Positions 11,481 through 23,882 are shown, counted from the stretch's first letter. The stretch: 64,000 bases of DNA from Delphinus delphis (GCF_949987515.2 NC_082703.1:10874680-10938679); one strand, 5' to 3'. Made by a program: numbers and translations. The notes: generated by a model not told the origin, from the sequence alone.

Positions 11481-11892
11481 AAGTAGGAAAGAACTAAAAA
11501 AATACTCAAGTTATATTAATGGTATCGAAATTCACCCCTAAAGCCTCAATACTCCCTACTTTCCGTTCTCTCTTCCTTTCCTCCTCTCTATTTCTGTTAA
11601 CTACTTTATTGTCTCCCATTTCCCCTCCCCTCCATCTAGTTCTTTAAAAAGAACAGGTTCCGTCACAGTTTCCCGAAAGTATCAACACATGTGACATTAG
11701 GGTTACACTCAGGACCCCATAAGCAGTGAAAGAGCCTGTGATAGAAGCCAAATTCCAGTATTTGACACACTAAACTACACTGTCACTTGTAACTTGAGAG
11801 TCATGGAGGGTTTTAAAAAGCTCAACTATATCAGTGGCCGTCATAGGACATTTTGGATTGCTGAGAAAAACAAGTTTAAAAGTACCTCTATC
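11481..11892. other. No recognised feature
   Basis: Pyrimidine-rich then mixed unique sequence between the L2 and the L1 3' end. Confidence 0.5.
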
Positions 11893-12942
11893 CAACTCAA
11901 CAACAAAACCAAAAAAATCAAACAATTTGATTAAAAAATGGGCAGAGGATAGGAATAGACATTTTTCCAAAGAAGACATACACGTGGTCGACAGATACAT
12001 GAACAGGTACTCAGTATCGTTAATCATCAGGGAAATGCGAATCAAAACCACAATGAGATAGGACCCCACACCAGTTGTAATGGCAAGTATCAAAAGGAAA
12101 AGAAATAGAACGAATGTTGACAAGGATGTGGAGAAAAGGGAATGTCAGTGCACTGCTGGTGAAAATATAAATTGGTGCAGATACTACGGAAAACAGTATG
12201 AGGGTTCCTCAAAAAGTTAAAAATAGAACTACCATATGATCCAGCAACTGTACTTCTGGGTATATATCCAAGGAAAACAAGAACACTAAGTTGAAAAGAT
12301 ATCTGCACCCCAATGTTCGTCACAGCATTATTTACAACAACCAAGACAAGGAAGCAGCCAAAGTGTCCACTGATGGATGAATGGATAGAGAAAATGTGGC
12401 ACAGATACAATGGAAAATCATTCAGCCATAAAAAAGAAGGAAATTTCATCATTTGTGACAACATGGATGGACCTTGAGGGTATTATGCTAAGTGAAGTAA
12501 GTCAGACAGAGAAAGACAAATAACATATGATCTCACTTATATGTAGAATCTAAACAAACAAAGAAAACAAAAAACCACAAGCTTATAGATACAAAGAACA
12601 TACTGGCAGTTGCCAGAGATGGGTGCTGGGGTGGGTGAAATGGGTGAAGGGGGTCAAAAGGAACAACCTTTCAGTTATAAAATAAACAAGTCACGGTGAT
12701 GTAACACACAGCATGGTGACCATACTTAATAACACTGTATTGCCTATTTGAAAGTTGCTACGAGAACAGATCTTAAAAATTCTCATCACAAGAAAAAAAA
12801 TTATAACTATATGTGGTACAGATGTTACCTAAACTTATTGTGATGATCATTTCACAATATATCCAAATATCAAGTCATTATGCGTTATACCTGAAAATAA
12901 TATAATGTTATATGTCAAGTAAAAAATTGAAAGACAGACAAA
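11893..12942 (+). mobile_element. L1 3' end (ORF2 tail and 3'UTR), truncated
   Basis: Translation fragments give [20 protein letters not shown], the end of L1 ORF2, then the usual order: zinc-knuckle region, ATGGAATATTATTCAGCCAT-like segment (near 12410) and 3'UTR to about 12942. It is heavily broken by indels. A short possible target duplication, AAAAGTACCT near 11878 and AAAAGTATCT near 12945, supports the edges. Confidence 0.88.
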
Positions 12943-14655
12943 CAAAAGTATCTTGAAGGGCCCTCAAACCTTTTTATTACAAAGTGGAAAGATGGACAAA
13001 TATCCTTTTACCCTGGTGTTCCATATTACAAATAAAAAATAATTTTAAAAGTATCTGGTAGGAGATTTCTTCTTTGCTTTCATGCTAGCTGATTGCATTT
13101 TGCCCATTCAGACCAGAACCATGAGAAATTAACACTCTACAAGTTGACTGGTCTGCCGCAAATAAACCTCCTTCAAACCTGAGACTTTTTATATGAGAAA
13201 TAAGTCTCTGAAAATATTCTATAAATATTTCTCATTAACCAAACAGAACTTTCAGTAAGGAAGCCATCAGCCTTGCTACTGTGAAATCCAGGTGGATTTC
13301 TTTAGGTCCCTTCAACTGATGCCATAGGGTTGGGATGGAAGCACTTGGATGATATATACACCAGTGGTGTAGAAGTCGTTGAATTTGATGTATTTGACAA
13401 AGCCAGACATCATCCTTTTCTATGGTCTATTTAAATCAGGTAAAATTGGAATCCGCCCCCCACACTGTTTATGGCATTACTTAATTAGTGAGTCACTGTT
13501 ATTTACAGGACTCAGATTTTAGGAGTTAACAGGGATACTTAGAAGCACTCATTCTGACAACAACAGGACTTGAAAATGTAATAGACCATCTCATGTGAAA
13601 GTAATTTCCTCATCATTGGAGAGATTCAACTGAAGATTGTAAAAATCACCTATTAGGGATATAATTTAGGCATCGGAGAGAGGGTTTGAATAAATGATCA
13701 CCAAATTCTTTTGACTCTGATTCCATGGAATTGTGTAGAACAGGGAACTGTTGTAAACTGCATCATATTTTTCATTTAAAAACAAGGCAATTTTAGTCTA
13801 TCTAGAGCTTCATCAGTAGGACCCGGGACCAGCCGTGGGGATAACAACAGTTCAGGTCAGATGCTGGTTGAATACGATACATGGACCACACACTTCTATT
13901 TACTATCCCTCTTGAAACGCCAATAAGTTGAGAATAAAAAATTAAAATTGATTATAAACTCACAAGGACGAAGCAAACAAATGGAAACTTACCAATGGAT
14001 AAGAATTTTAACAACCTTGTGAAAGATAAAGTGACTGACACCTGAGTGGGAGCTGATTAATGAAAATGGAGGAAGGCTCAAGCCGGCACCAGCAGACAAG
14101 GTCCAAGAAAGTTTGGCTGAAAAATTATCCAGGAAAGGCTCAGAACCTAGTTTCAAATTTTTAATACTTTTTTAAGGAAAGCAACATAGTTTGGGTAAAG
14201 AACACAGTCGAGAGCTCTGCCATTAATGAATTTCAAGTTGCTAATCTAATTAGAGCATTGGTTTCCTTGCCAATCAAATGGATGTAGTATTGACCTCAGA
14301 AAATCTATAGAAAAATCAAATGACATGTAAAATCAGAAAAGAGATGCACAGTAAATGTTTCATCTTGTTCCTTCTTTCAACTTCATCTAAATTTCTAGAT
14401 GCTGGAGAAAGAACCATTATGAAACATGACATTTTCAGGCAACTGCAGTGTTAAATGTCACCCCAAGGGTAGCTAAGTTATCTTGATTAGAAAGCCATGC
14501 CTTTCACCAAGAACAGGATGATCAAGCAACGGTCTTGCCAAAGAGCATAAATGTGAGAAGCGTTCGTTGTTCAACCTGCCAAAATACTGCCCAAATCCTC
14601 ATGTAATATTTGGACTAGAAATAGTCATTCATCCTCAGGAGAATCCTGGATGGGG
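12943..14655. other. Unique sequence, no gene recognised
   Basis: About 1.7 kb with no recognised repeat and no open frame of note. Confidence 0.5.
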
Positions 14656-14680
14656 TGCGTGTGCGTGTGTGTGTGTGTGT
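14656..14680. repeat. Short TG-rich microsatellite
   Basis: GTGCGTGTGCGTGTGTG-type sequence ending in GTACGCGCATGC, an alternating purine-pyrimidine stretch. Confidence 0.9.
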
Positions 14681-15004
14681 ACGCGCATGCACTCAGTGAT
14701 CTCAAAGTACAGGAGAAATGTTTTCAGATGTGACAAGGTGTAGATCGTTTCCTTGGGACATGGCCAAGCATTAAGACGAGCATTTGCAACCTTCTGCTCA
14801 AATGTCAGAGGGCTCCACAAGTACAAATATTCAAAGGGAAGAAATTAAGGGAAACAGAAAATGATTTAAGAAACATAAAATATTAGAAAAGAAGTCTTCT
14901 AAGATTTGATTCTGCCCCAGCACCCACTTTTCAGTTCACTTAGCTGAAATGACCGGCTCAGAGTTACACAATAAGCCAACAATATCTATATCCCAGATGT
15001 TTAT

Positions 15005-15130
15005 GATTGCAGGTCAAAACTGGAAGGAACCTTACAGATGATCTGGTCCAAGGTCTCACTTTCTGAGTAAGGAAAGTGCGGCCTCAAAAGCGATAAACTA
15101 TACCCAAGGCAAGGAGTTGGGCAAACTCTG
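15005..15130 (-). repeat. Possible MIR-like fragment, reverse
   Basis: CTGGAAGGAACCTTACAGATG, GATCTGGTCCAAGGTC and GAGTAAGGAAAGTGCGGCCT recall a common diverged mammalian repeat related to the MIR core. Similar text is seen near 17.7 and 47.6 kb. Confidence 0.4.
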
Positions 15131-17707
15131 GGGCATATCTGTCCAAGGCTACACACAGGAGTGTGTAGACAACATGACAAATTCAGTCATGAGTCAGCCT
15201 TTAACACAGACTGTGAAGCAGTGGATGCAAAGCCGAGGCAGCCTCCCGGAACTGAAGATAACGAGAGGAGGCTGAGAACAGATCACTCTGTCCTTGTGTG
15301 TGAGCAAGAGAATTTGTAGAACGCCATGATGGTTTTTTCCCTCAGGGTAAGAATGGTCTGATAATACACCTGATAGAAAACCAGCTTTAGAAACATACAA
15401 TCCAGCAATCTCATTCCAAAAATCTCAGGGGAGCAAGCATATCAAAGAAAGATGAACTAGAATAATATCATGCTAGAACGTAAGAGGAAGACTACAGACA
15501 CGCCTCTGGTCCATAGACCCTGAGTCTATTTATTAAGACATACTGTTCAACGTCCTTTGCAAAGCCACCGCTCCCCACCACTATGAAAGGTGAAAACTTC
15601 TTCTCTTGAAATTTTAAACCATTTTCTTGTTGGCATTCATCATCTGGAAACTAAGACTTGAATAAGAGCTGTCTCTCTCTCTGTTCCCAGGGTTCTCTGC
15701 TGGGGGCATGTCTGCTTCTGCCAGCACCAGACTTACTCAGAGAACGAATTCACTGTATGAATTGCGCCGTCTCTCTTTCTCAACCTACTTTATTTAGTCT
15801 TTTCCACTCACCATCAGTCCTCTGAATCTAAAGATGTAAGCATAGATGATGAAAATTTTCTTTTATTAGAGAGCCTTCCCCGGCGAACATGGGAGAGCCT
15901 GTGGCTGACTTTCCCTTCGTGCCCGCTCTCTCACCAGCCTATACCCACGCGCTTGCATGACTGTTTCTGTCCTCTCCCCATCACTGCTCTGGGACTGGGG
16001 GCTCCTCATGCCAGTGGTCCCCTCTCATCCATCATGGCTGCCCAGAGCAAAGCCAATGTAAGACATGCGGTAGCATTCAAAAGTTTGTTTAATGAACTGA
16101 AAGAATATGGACAGATCAACTGCTTTCCAAAACACAAACCCATACCCACATTATATATATATATTCATCCTCTCCTCTATGGGGCTCCAAGAACAGCAGG
16201 CATAGGCATGGTTTTTATCGCACATTCTTTGTACAGGCGCTAGCATAGTAACTTTTCACTCAGGGAATTTCAGCCAGGGAATGAGGCCTTCCACATGGCT
16301 GAGTTATTCTAGGATCTCACAACCTTAACTGGTACCATTAAGACCAAATCAACTACTTTGCATGGAATATTTCTGGTAAATGTATTACCCAATTCTTTAA
16401 GTTATAAACCATAGCCTTTGATGTGTGTCCTAGGATTTCTTTCAAGGTCATAATTATTACCCTTGATGGCCGAGCTTTGCCAGTGGTACACTCAGAGACT
16501 ACTGTGGTGTGGGAGGCTATCTGCACCCAGACATAATGGGCTAACGTTGTTATGCTTTTTGCTTCTTTGACTTCCTTTCATAGATTTTCTGATTCCTGTC
16601 CTAGGTTTCTAATGCGAATTGGTAAACCAAACAGTTCAATATACTGGAATTATGTCAGGTACAAATAGACTTTTACTAAACACCAGAAATCACGAGCTTT
16701 CAAGTTGGCCTATTTTAACCGTACAGGGGATTTTGATACCTACACCTCTTGCTTCCATACTAGTTAATTCTAGTACCCAGAGAAGTAACCTTTCCAAGTG
16801 CAAGGTGTTACTGAAAATGCTGTTGATAATAATAGCACTGATGATGAAATGCCTTCCACTTTAATCATATTTAATTTACACACTGGTTAACCGATCCTCC
16901 TAGGTACCTCCTGGGAATGGACTACACTTACTGAGAAGTTGGTGACATGATCAGAACACTTGGAAACTTTTGTTTTAATTAAAAGATTTAGTTTATGGGT
17001 GTGATTTTCTTCTGGGCGCAACTTCCATACTTGCAGTAGTGTCTGCAGGCAATCATCTAGTTTTTTTTTTTTTTTCAGAGACGTGTCTAAAGCAGGGCAC
17101 ATCACAGGAAGTGACTGTTTTTAAAATGTTTCCCAGAGAAGAATGTGCTTTGGAAGAACGTTTTCCATGACTCTTACTTTTTACATGTTTTGGAGGAAAA
17201 GCTGCAGGTACCATGTGCATTTACTCCAGATATTAAACGAGGAAACGGAGGAGAACTTCTGTGGGTGTGGTGGCTGTGAACGCACCGTTCTGGGGATGAA
17301 ATCAGGCTCTCACTCTCATCCTAGCTGTTGATCAGGCTGACTTTATTATTCCAGGGGCTGGGGAATACCTATGTCTACTTGACCTAATGGCATATGGAAG
17401 AAGGATGGGGCTAGGTGGGTACAGGAATAGATTCTGCCAACAGAAATAAGGTGAGAGCTGGATTATTACAACATGGTATGTCACTCTCGCTATTTTTATG
17501 TAACACTATTAAAACTGTGAGTTCCCCAGAGAGAGGTAAAATGAAAACTCTCCAATTTGTAGAGAGTCACTTCTGCATGCATTTTACCTGCTGTGCAGAT
17601 TATGTGTGGAACTCTCTTCTAGGGTCACTCTCTAGTTTAGAGGACAAGATGGGGAGGAAGTTACTGCTAAAAAAGGGAAAAGCAGGGCTGATGAGGACTT
17701 TACATAG
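15131..17707. other. Unique sequence, no gene recognised
   Basis: About 2.6 kb. Only short frames (up to 102 aa) with no family resemblance. A 15-base T run lies near 17061-17075. Confidence 0.5.
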
Positions 17708-17832
17708 GAAGCTTTCATTATAGAGCCTTAAAGCAGCAAGGGGCTTAGGTTTCTATCTAGAAATGAGGAAATAGAGGCTTGGAGATGAGAAGAAACTGCA
17801 CGTTCAATGAGTACGTAAGAGTTGAGCCACTG
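17708..17832 (-). repeat. Possible MIR-like fragment, reverse
   Basis: CTAGAAATGAGGAAATAGAG and GCTTGGAGATGAGAAGAAAC resemble the complement of the MIR core. The solo LTR is inserted directly after it. Confidence 0.4.
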
Positions 17833-17834
17833 AG

Positions 17835-18265
17835 TGTATTAGTTTCCTAGGGCTGTCATAACAAAATACCACAAACTGGTGGCTTCAGTGAAAGCAACTT
17901 ATTATCTCACTGTCCTGGAGGCTAAAGGTCTGAGATGAAGGTGTCCGGAGTGCCGTGCTTCCTCTGAAGGTGTTAGCAAAGCATGTGATCCAGGCCTCTC
18001 TCCTAGGTCCTGGTGGTTCCTTGGTTTGCGGCAATATAACTCCAATCTTCACATGGCATTCTCCCATGTACATGTCTGTCTCTGCATCCAACTTCCCCCC
18101 TTTTATAAAGACGCCAGTCATAATGGATTAGGGTCCACCCAAACCAACTCACTTTAACTTGATTTCCTTGAAAAGATGTTATCTCCAAATAAGGTCCCAT
18201 TCTCAGCTCTGGGTGGGTGAGGACTCCAACATGCCTTTTTGGGGAACACAGTTCAACCCAAAACA
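17835..18265 (-). mobile_element. MaLR (MLT1-type) solo LTR with intact target duplication
   Basis: Reverse-orientation LTR beginning TGTATTAGTTTCCTAGGGCT and ending in CAACCCAAAACA, so both TG and CA ends are kept. The internal segments CAGTCATAATGGATTAGGGTC and TTATCTCCAAATAAGG are typical of MLT1 LTRs. The 5-bp CTGAG is repeated exactly at 17830-17834 and 18266-18270. No internal viral genes are present. Confidence 0.92.
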
Positions 18266-18270
18266 CTGAG

Positions 18271-18794
18271 TCTCTACCAAACCTGGTCTCTCAACTCCCA
18301 GACTAGGGTCGGTACCACTGTCGCACACTGCATCTGATATTCTAATATTGTTTTCCTGAGTGCAAGCCCCTGGTTGCATCCTCAGGTCAAATGTAAATGA
18401 TTTGGGGATTATTTCTTTAGCATCAGCACTCCATTAGTGTAGATAATTAAAAGTTGATTGCAGAAGGCATTATTTTTAATTCCTAAAAGCCTGCATTAAG
18501 ATGGAATGGCCATTTTCCTAGAAGGAATGGGGATTATCCATCACCCTGACACTGAGGGGAATTCCACCAAAAAAAAAAAAAAAAAAGGTAAAAGGAGAAA
18601 AGCACTTTATCAATGTGATCCATTATTATCATCAGCAGGGTCGCTACCGCTCACCTTCATTCATTTATTACTATTTCACACCCACCAACAGAGGATCCAG
18701 CCCAGGCTGTGCTGTCTCGAAAACGGTGCATCAGATGAGTGGGCCTATCTTTGTAGGAATGAGGCAAATAACAACAAAAAACCCCAGTGTTGAC
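18271..18794. other. No recognised feature
   Basis: Unique sequence with a poly(A) run at 18570-18586 that is not attached to a recognisable retroelement. Confidence 0.45.
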
Positions 18795-18980
18795 ATTCAT
18801 TCGTTATTCAGAAAATATTTACTCAAAATTTTAGTTTATTTATGGTCCAGGCACTGATCTAAGTGCCTGAGAAACATCGGGGAACAAAACAAAGTCTTGC
18901 CCATTAAGCTTACAGTCTTGTGAAATAAATTGTATAGTATATGTGAAGATGGAAAAAATAGAGCAGGGTAAAGGGATTGA

Positions 18981-19056
<76 letters not shown>

Positions 19057-19232
19057 GTGACTGCGATTTGGGGGAGCGGTCCCTGCCAAGGTAGCATTTG
19101 AGGAAGGCTTGAAGGAAGTGAGCAGGTGAGCCCTGGGTTCCCTGGGGAAGATGAGAACCAGTGCAAAGAGCATGAAGTGGGATCAGGTCTGGTGTGTTCC
19201 AGAAACAGCAAGAAGGCCAGTGTGGGTATCAA
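18795..19232 (-). repeat. L2 LINE 3' region, reverse, split by a TG microsatellite
   Basis: Left part: ATTCAGAAAATATTTACTCA, GTCCAGGCACTGATCTAAGT and AGCTTACAGTCTTGTG. Right part after the microsatellite: GTAGCATTTGAGGAAGGCTT, AACCAGTGCAAAGAGCATGA and GCAAGAAGGCCAGTGTGGGT. Both match the complement of L2 in order. Confidence 0.85.
18982..19054. repeat. (TG)n microsatellite, about 36 pure units
   Basis: 73 bp of uninterrupted TG inside an antisense L2. Translated stretches of His-Thr repeats on the opposite strand are by-products. Its length and purity make it very likely to vary in length between individuals. Confidence 0.98.
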
Positions 19233-19651
19233 TGGCCGAAGACCTGATTGTGCTGTGCTCTGGTGATAGGTCTGATTAGGTTTGACAACTTCAGCCTCTG
19301 GGAGCTTCCTTGATGCCCTCCTGCCTCCAAGGCTGAGCTCCTCTGGACCTTCCTTGCCCCTCTTTCCTGGCTGCTAATCAACAACATTAAAACGGGCAGC
19401 AGAACGGGTGAGGCTCTGTTCTGGGTAGCACCATCTCCCTTCTGGCATCCCCATCACCTGCCCAGCTAAATATTTGTCATATTTATACAAAACAATATTG
19501 ATTTACCTTTTATCCTGGTTGAATCACAAGGGTTGATCACATAACTGAAACCTGTATTCTGCTAGGGAAGCCTAGTCCATTCTTTTCTATGGGAAAAAGG
19601 CTTAACAAGACATGTGACCTTGATAATGTTTCACACTGCAGCATTCGTACT
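19233..19651. other. No recognised feature
   Basis: Moderately GC-balanced unique sequence between the L2 and the L1 stub. Confidence 0.5.
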
Positions 19652-19745
19652 AACGTAAAAAAAAAAAAAAAAAAAAAAAACCCAGAAGAAAACGTTGTTA
19701 AACAACTCTACTCCAATATAAAATAAAAAGTTTAAAAAGAAAAGA
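19652..19745 (+). mobile_element. Very short L1 3' stub with a long A-run
   Basis: A run of about 25 A residues (19657-19681) followed by AACTCTACTCCAATATAAAA, which is the terminal sequence of the L1 3'UTR, and a second A-rich end. Only some 50 bp of L1 is recognisable. Confidence 0.6.
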
Positions 19746-20760
19746 ATGTATTGCCATCTAAGAAACCCACTGTTGGGAGACAATTCTCCATGGCCTCCCA
19801 CATCTCTGCCCATGGCCTCCCACGTCTCTGCCCATGGCCCCCTTCCTCCCCCTCCAATGTCAGCCGCATCTCTCTACACATTCTACCTTAGTCACATCTC
19901 ACTCTGAATCTCTTCTTCTTCCTCCCTCTTCCATTTTTTAAGGACCCCACTGATTACGCTGGACCCACACAGGTAAACCAGGGCAATCTTCCTTTCTGCT
20001 AACTGGCAACTTTAATTCCATCTACAGCTTTCCTTCTCCTTTGCCACGTAGCCTGTACAGGTCTGGGAACTAGAATGTGGACCTATTTGGCAGGGGCACG
20101 TGGGGTGACGGTTTCGCCTACTACACCAGCCAAACTAAGTGTCAAAACTCATCATCCTAACGTAAAGGCATCAGAACAAGACATTCACTTGCAGCTACGA
20201 TGCCCCAGTCATTTCTTGATCCTGCCTGAGAGCGCTGACCTTCAGAGCCAGACTACATGTGTGCTTGGCCTGTAACCTCCTAAAACTTAAGAACACACTT
20301 CCCTGAAGAGCATCTCAAGGGAGGAGGTGGTCGGGGGAGGATGCTGCCCCCAGAGCAGCCACATTGTCCTCAGAGATTTTAAAACAAGAATAAACCTGGC
20401 TAAAAGCCAGTCTGCTTTCTACTATCAACACAGGCTGGCAATTCTAAGCCACGTCGGTGATCACTACGCCTACTGTCTTGGCTGGACTGCTTCTGAACCA
20501 CACCTCCCTACTTTGCTACGTTCCTGTTCCCCAGCAAAATCATCCCTTTCTTTCCTGACAGTAACTCACTTATTCTTCTGCAGTGCCTCTAGCCTAAGAG
20601 CAGCACACAGACTTTTGAAACTGGATGAAGCCCCATGAACCCCAGATACGTCTCACTGTGCAGAAAGCAAACCGCAAGCGAGACTGCTGGATCAGCAGCC
20701 TAGGGTGACGTCCTGACTCCAAGGATGACCGTTTGACATTTGTCCTCAAGGTGAAGGTCG
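19746..20760. other. Unique sequence, no gene recognised
   Basis: CT-rich at 19780-19940, with a tandem-like repeat of CATGGCCTCCCA(C) at 19789-19830. A segment near 20060-20090 (CTAGAATGTGGACCTATTTGG) could be a scrap of a MaLR LTR. Open frames of 66 and 103 aa have no recognised relatives. Confidence 0.45.
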
Positions 20761-20962
20761 CAATAGATAACCAACAAGGACCTACTGTATAGCACAGGGA
20801 ACTCTGCTCGACACTCTATAATAACCCACAAGGGAAAAGAATTTGAAAAAGAATAGATACATGTATATGTATTGATATAACCCAATCACTTTACTGGACA
20901 CCTGAAACTAACACAGCATTGTTAATCAACTACACTCCGAAATAAAATATTTTTAAATGAAT
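20761..20962 (+). mobile_element. L1 3' tail fragment
   Basis: About 200 bp matching the last part of L1 3'UTRs seen elsewhere in this window: AACAAGGACCTACTGTATAG, CACAGGGAACT, then CACCTGAAACTAACACAGCA and an A/T-rich end. Severely 5'-truncated. Confidence 0.85.
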
Positions 20963-21603
20963 GAATAAATAAAAAATAACTTAAAAAAGGAAAGCATAGG
21001 CTAAAAAAGTTAAAACTGTTTGCTCTTTTTAAAAATTTAGATGTATAATTCAAGGTAAAATGTCCTAAGAAAAGGACTCTCCCATTCCTGGGGTCCCTGG
21101 CAATATTTAACACATCATGCAGTCTGACCCCAAAGCACTGTGTCATGAAAACTGCAAACCACACTGGCAGGAAGGCAAACTCCAGTCCACTAATGCACCC
21201 ACCTGTAGCCCCTGGTAGGTATTCATGAAAACTAAACAAGAATGTTAAAAACATGACGGTTTTCACAATGCAAGTACTTAACTTAATAATCTGCTCCAAT
21301 CCCATTGCCATCTGAATGATCACACTCTATGTTTTCTTGAAAATTACAGCCATGGACGTCCTGGTAAGCAAGCAAAACCGTGTGACCATTTGAACAATCA
21401 TTCAAGGCAGCAAAGCATAGAGGAAAGAGGACCAGCTTTGGACCTGAATGCGATAACAGACCAGGCACAGGAATAGCTAAGGTTCTGAGGGTGGACTTCA
21501 CCAGACATATCCTAAATAGGACAGCGTGGTTGGGTCTGTATTAAGGTCTACGCAAAGCCAGCTACCGAGACTGAGATGATCGCAACAAATTCAGATTGTT
21601 TCC
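20963..21603. other. No recognised feature
   Basis: Unique sequence. The 133-aa minus-strand frame at 20922-21323 starts in an L1 tail and has no recognised relatives. Confidence 0.5.
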
Positions 21604-21760
21604 ATCAGTGCTTATCAAGCTTCTCTGTCCAGATAGAATCTCCAGGAGATCTTGTTAAAATTCAGATTCTGATTCGGTAGATCTTAGGCGGGGCCTAAGA
21701 TCCTGCATTTCTAACAAGCTCCCAGGAAGGACCACACTCTGAGTGATGACGGTCTGCATC
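21604..21760 (+). mobile_element. MER5A-like hAT MITE
   Basis: CTCCAGGAGATCTTGTTAAAA, TTCAGATTCTGATTCGGTAG, GGGGCCTAAGATCCTGCATT and TTCTAACAAGCTCCCAGG follow the MER5A order. Short, non-coding and old. Confidence 0.85.
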
Positions 21761-23096
21761 TCCGTAGCATCACCAGCAGCTGAAAAGAAGCTGCACTGTG
21801 ATACGTGTTAAAATTTGTGACTCTGCTGTCCACCTCGAACCATCTTGTTTTTCATCTTAGAATAATCAAATTTTTGCAGGTAAATTTACATATCAGATGG
21901 CACCAGAACTAAGTGTGGTAGCCAGAGGCTTTCCCTTACAGCTTTTGGTTAAAACCAGGCTAGTTCTCCACATCGTGAGGGGCATCCTTGGGGCTCTTAT
22001 GGAGTAATTTCTGTAGGAACTGACCTCAGAACAAGAACTGCAGAAATGGGAGCATTCTGAGATCACTATCTAAAGCAGAATTTGCTTATGACTGTAGAGT
22101 CCTTCCTACAAGAAATTCAAAGTGGCTTGGAATCCAGCTCACCAACCTTCCTCATATATCTATGAAGGCATTTTTGTGTTACCACTGGAGAAACTACAGC
22201 TAGACAATGCTAACAGTCTTGGTCATTAAATCATTAAATGTTCCCATGAGTTTTCATTGGTGAGAGCAGGCCAAGAAGGTGATGGGTAAAAAAGTGAGAG
22301 TCATGGGGAAAGATGAACAGAGGTCAAATGAGCATTCCACTGGACCCAAGTCAACCTGAGTTACACTAACAGCTTTACCCTCGCTCATCTGTGACAGTGG
22401 ACAGAGCATTTTGACTATGGAGGCTTCAGTGTTCTCCGTCTGTAATATAAGCATAAGATTAACTCTTTCTTTACTTTGCAATGCTGTAACTTGGAATGAC
22501 CGCCTATGAACAATCACACTATTCTGACCTTATATCCAGGTCGGACCCCTAAAAGCCACTGGAATCTAATCTGGAACAGTGACATAAAGAGGACTTATTA
22601 AATCATATTGAACAGAAGATGGCTCTGATATGATTTGCCCCCAGTCTCTCACCAAAGGAAGAAGGAAATCAGAGGTAACAGAGTAATATCCATACATCCT
22701 ATTACCTGTTTACAGAAATAAATGTCTTTGTTGCTCTCTTTGCTGTGTTATTATTTCACAGCCCAGTCCCTCAAATGCTGAGTGTGTGTGCCTGTGTGTG
22801 TGTGCACACTCATGCATGTACACTCATGGGAATGCAAAATAAGAGTTTAGAAGGATTTAAAGAGACCATCCTTTTCCCCGGAAAACCTTTTCCCTGTTTA
22901 CCTTTTCTCCAGAGTAAACAGGCTTAGGAAAAGTGAAAGATATTCTGCGGAATTTCAATTATTTATTTACCACAAAAAGTCTCTGGAACGCCATCTACTA
23001 GAATAGAAGACCTTAACACAGAAGGGTCCCGCTGGGAATTCCACGCTCGCTGCTTCCTTTGAGGCCATCAAGTCAACTAAAATGAACCTCTAAAGG
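21761..23096. other. Unique sequence, no gene recognised
   Basis: About 1.3 kb with a short TG-rich patch at 22779-22804; otherwise nothing recognised. Confidence 0.5.
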
Positions 23097-23253
23097 CTTC
23101 CCAAGAGCAGCCCCACTCCTGGGCATACATTCGGCGAAACTCTAACTTGAAAAGATACACGCACCCCAGTGTTCACAGCAGCGCTATTTACAATAGCCAA
23201 GACGTGGAAGCAACCTAAGTGTCCATCAAGAGATGAATGGATAAAGAAGATGC

Positions 23254-23255
<2 letters not shown>

Positions 23256-23299
<44 letters not shown>

Positions 23300-23310
23300 A
23301 CACACACACA
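23256..23310. repeat. (TG)n directly followed by (CA)n, hairpin-capable
   Basis: TG repeats at 23256-23296, the four bases CGTA, then CA repeats at 23301-23310, all inside the L1 at 23.1-23.9 kb. The two tracts are complementary, so a hairpin with a short loop can form on either strand. Confidence 0.95.
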
Positions 23311-23328
23311 TTATAGACATATATATAA

Positions 23329-23413
23329 TGGATGTAGTATACATTCCATAATGTAGTATACATTATATATATAATGTAGTATACATTATAATGGATGTAG
23401 TATACATTCCATA
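23329..23413. repeat. Four-copy tandem expansion of a TATAC-containing unit
   Basis: GATGTAGTATACATT or ATGTAGTATACATT recurs at 23331, 23351, 23374 and 23394, with spacing of about 20-23 bp and TATATATA between some copies. The core GTATAC is itself a palindrome. It replaces the short ATACAATGGAATA region of the surrounding L1. Confidence 0.9.
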
Positions 23414-23882
23414 CTGGAATATTATTCAGTCATAAAACAGAATGAAATAATGCCATTTGCAGCAACATGGATAGACCTAGAGATTATCATAATAACTGAA
23501 GTAAGTCAGACAGAGAAAGACAAATATCATATATGTGGAATCTAAAAAAATGATACAAATGAACTTATTTAGAAAACAGAAATAGACTCATAGAGAAGAC
23601 AAATTTATGGTTACCAAAGGGGAAAGGGGTGGGATAAATTAAGAGTTGGGGATTAACATATATACACTAGTCTATATAAAACAGAAAACCAACAAGGTCC
23701 TACTGTACAGCACAAAGAAGTATATTCAATATCTTATAATCACCTAAAATGTAAAAGAAGCTGAGAAAGAGGAGATTTATATATATAAAACTGAATCACT
23801 CTGCTGTACATCTGAAACTAATACAACATTGTACATCAACTATATTTTAATAAAAAGTTTTTAAAAAGAAGACTTCCCAAGA

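Larger units (their letters stand above)
23107..23870 (+). mobile_element. L1 3' end with an internal TG/CA tract and local expansion
   Basis: Starts with the CCCACTCCTGGGCATA-type segment of L1 ORF2, continues with TGGAAGCAACCTAAGTGTCC and ends in the L1 3' tail. The target duplication CTTCCCAAGA is exact at 23097-23106 and 23873-23882. After GATAAAGAAGATG the L1 sequence is interrupted by a long TG run and a tandem expansion before resuming at about 23413 with CTGGAATATTATTCAGTC. Confidence 0.92.

Noticed and set aside
11770..12464. Minus-strand frames of 117 and 124 codons
   Set aside because: They are the complement of an L1 3' end and its ORF2 remnant.
15953..16243. 96-codon plus-strand frame as a possible exon
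   Set aside because: No recognised protein similarity, it runs through an ATATAT stretch, and no convincing splice-site pair was seen.
18840..19232. 130-codon minus-strand frame with a long His-Thr run
   Set aside because: The run is the translation of the TG microsatellite within an antisense L2.
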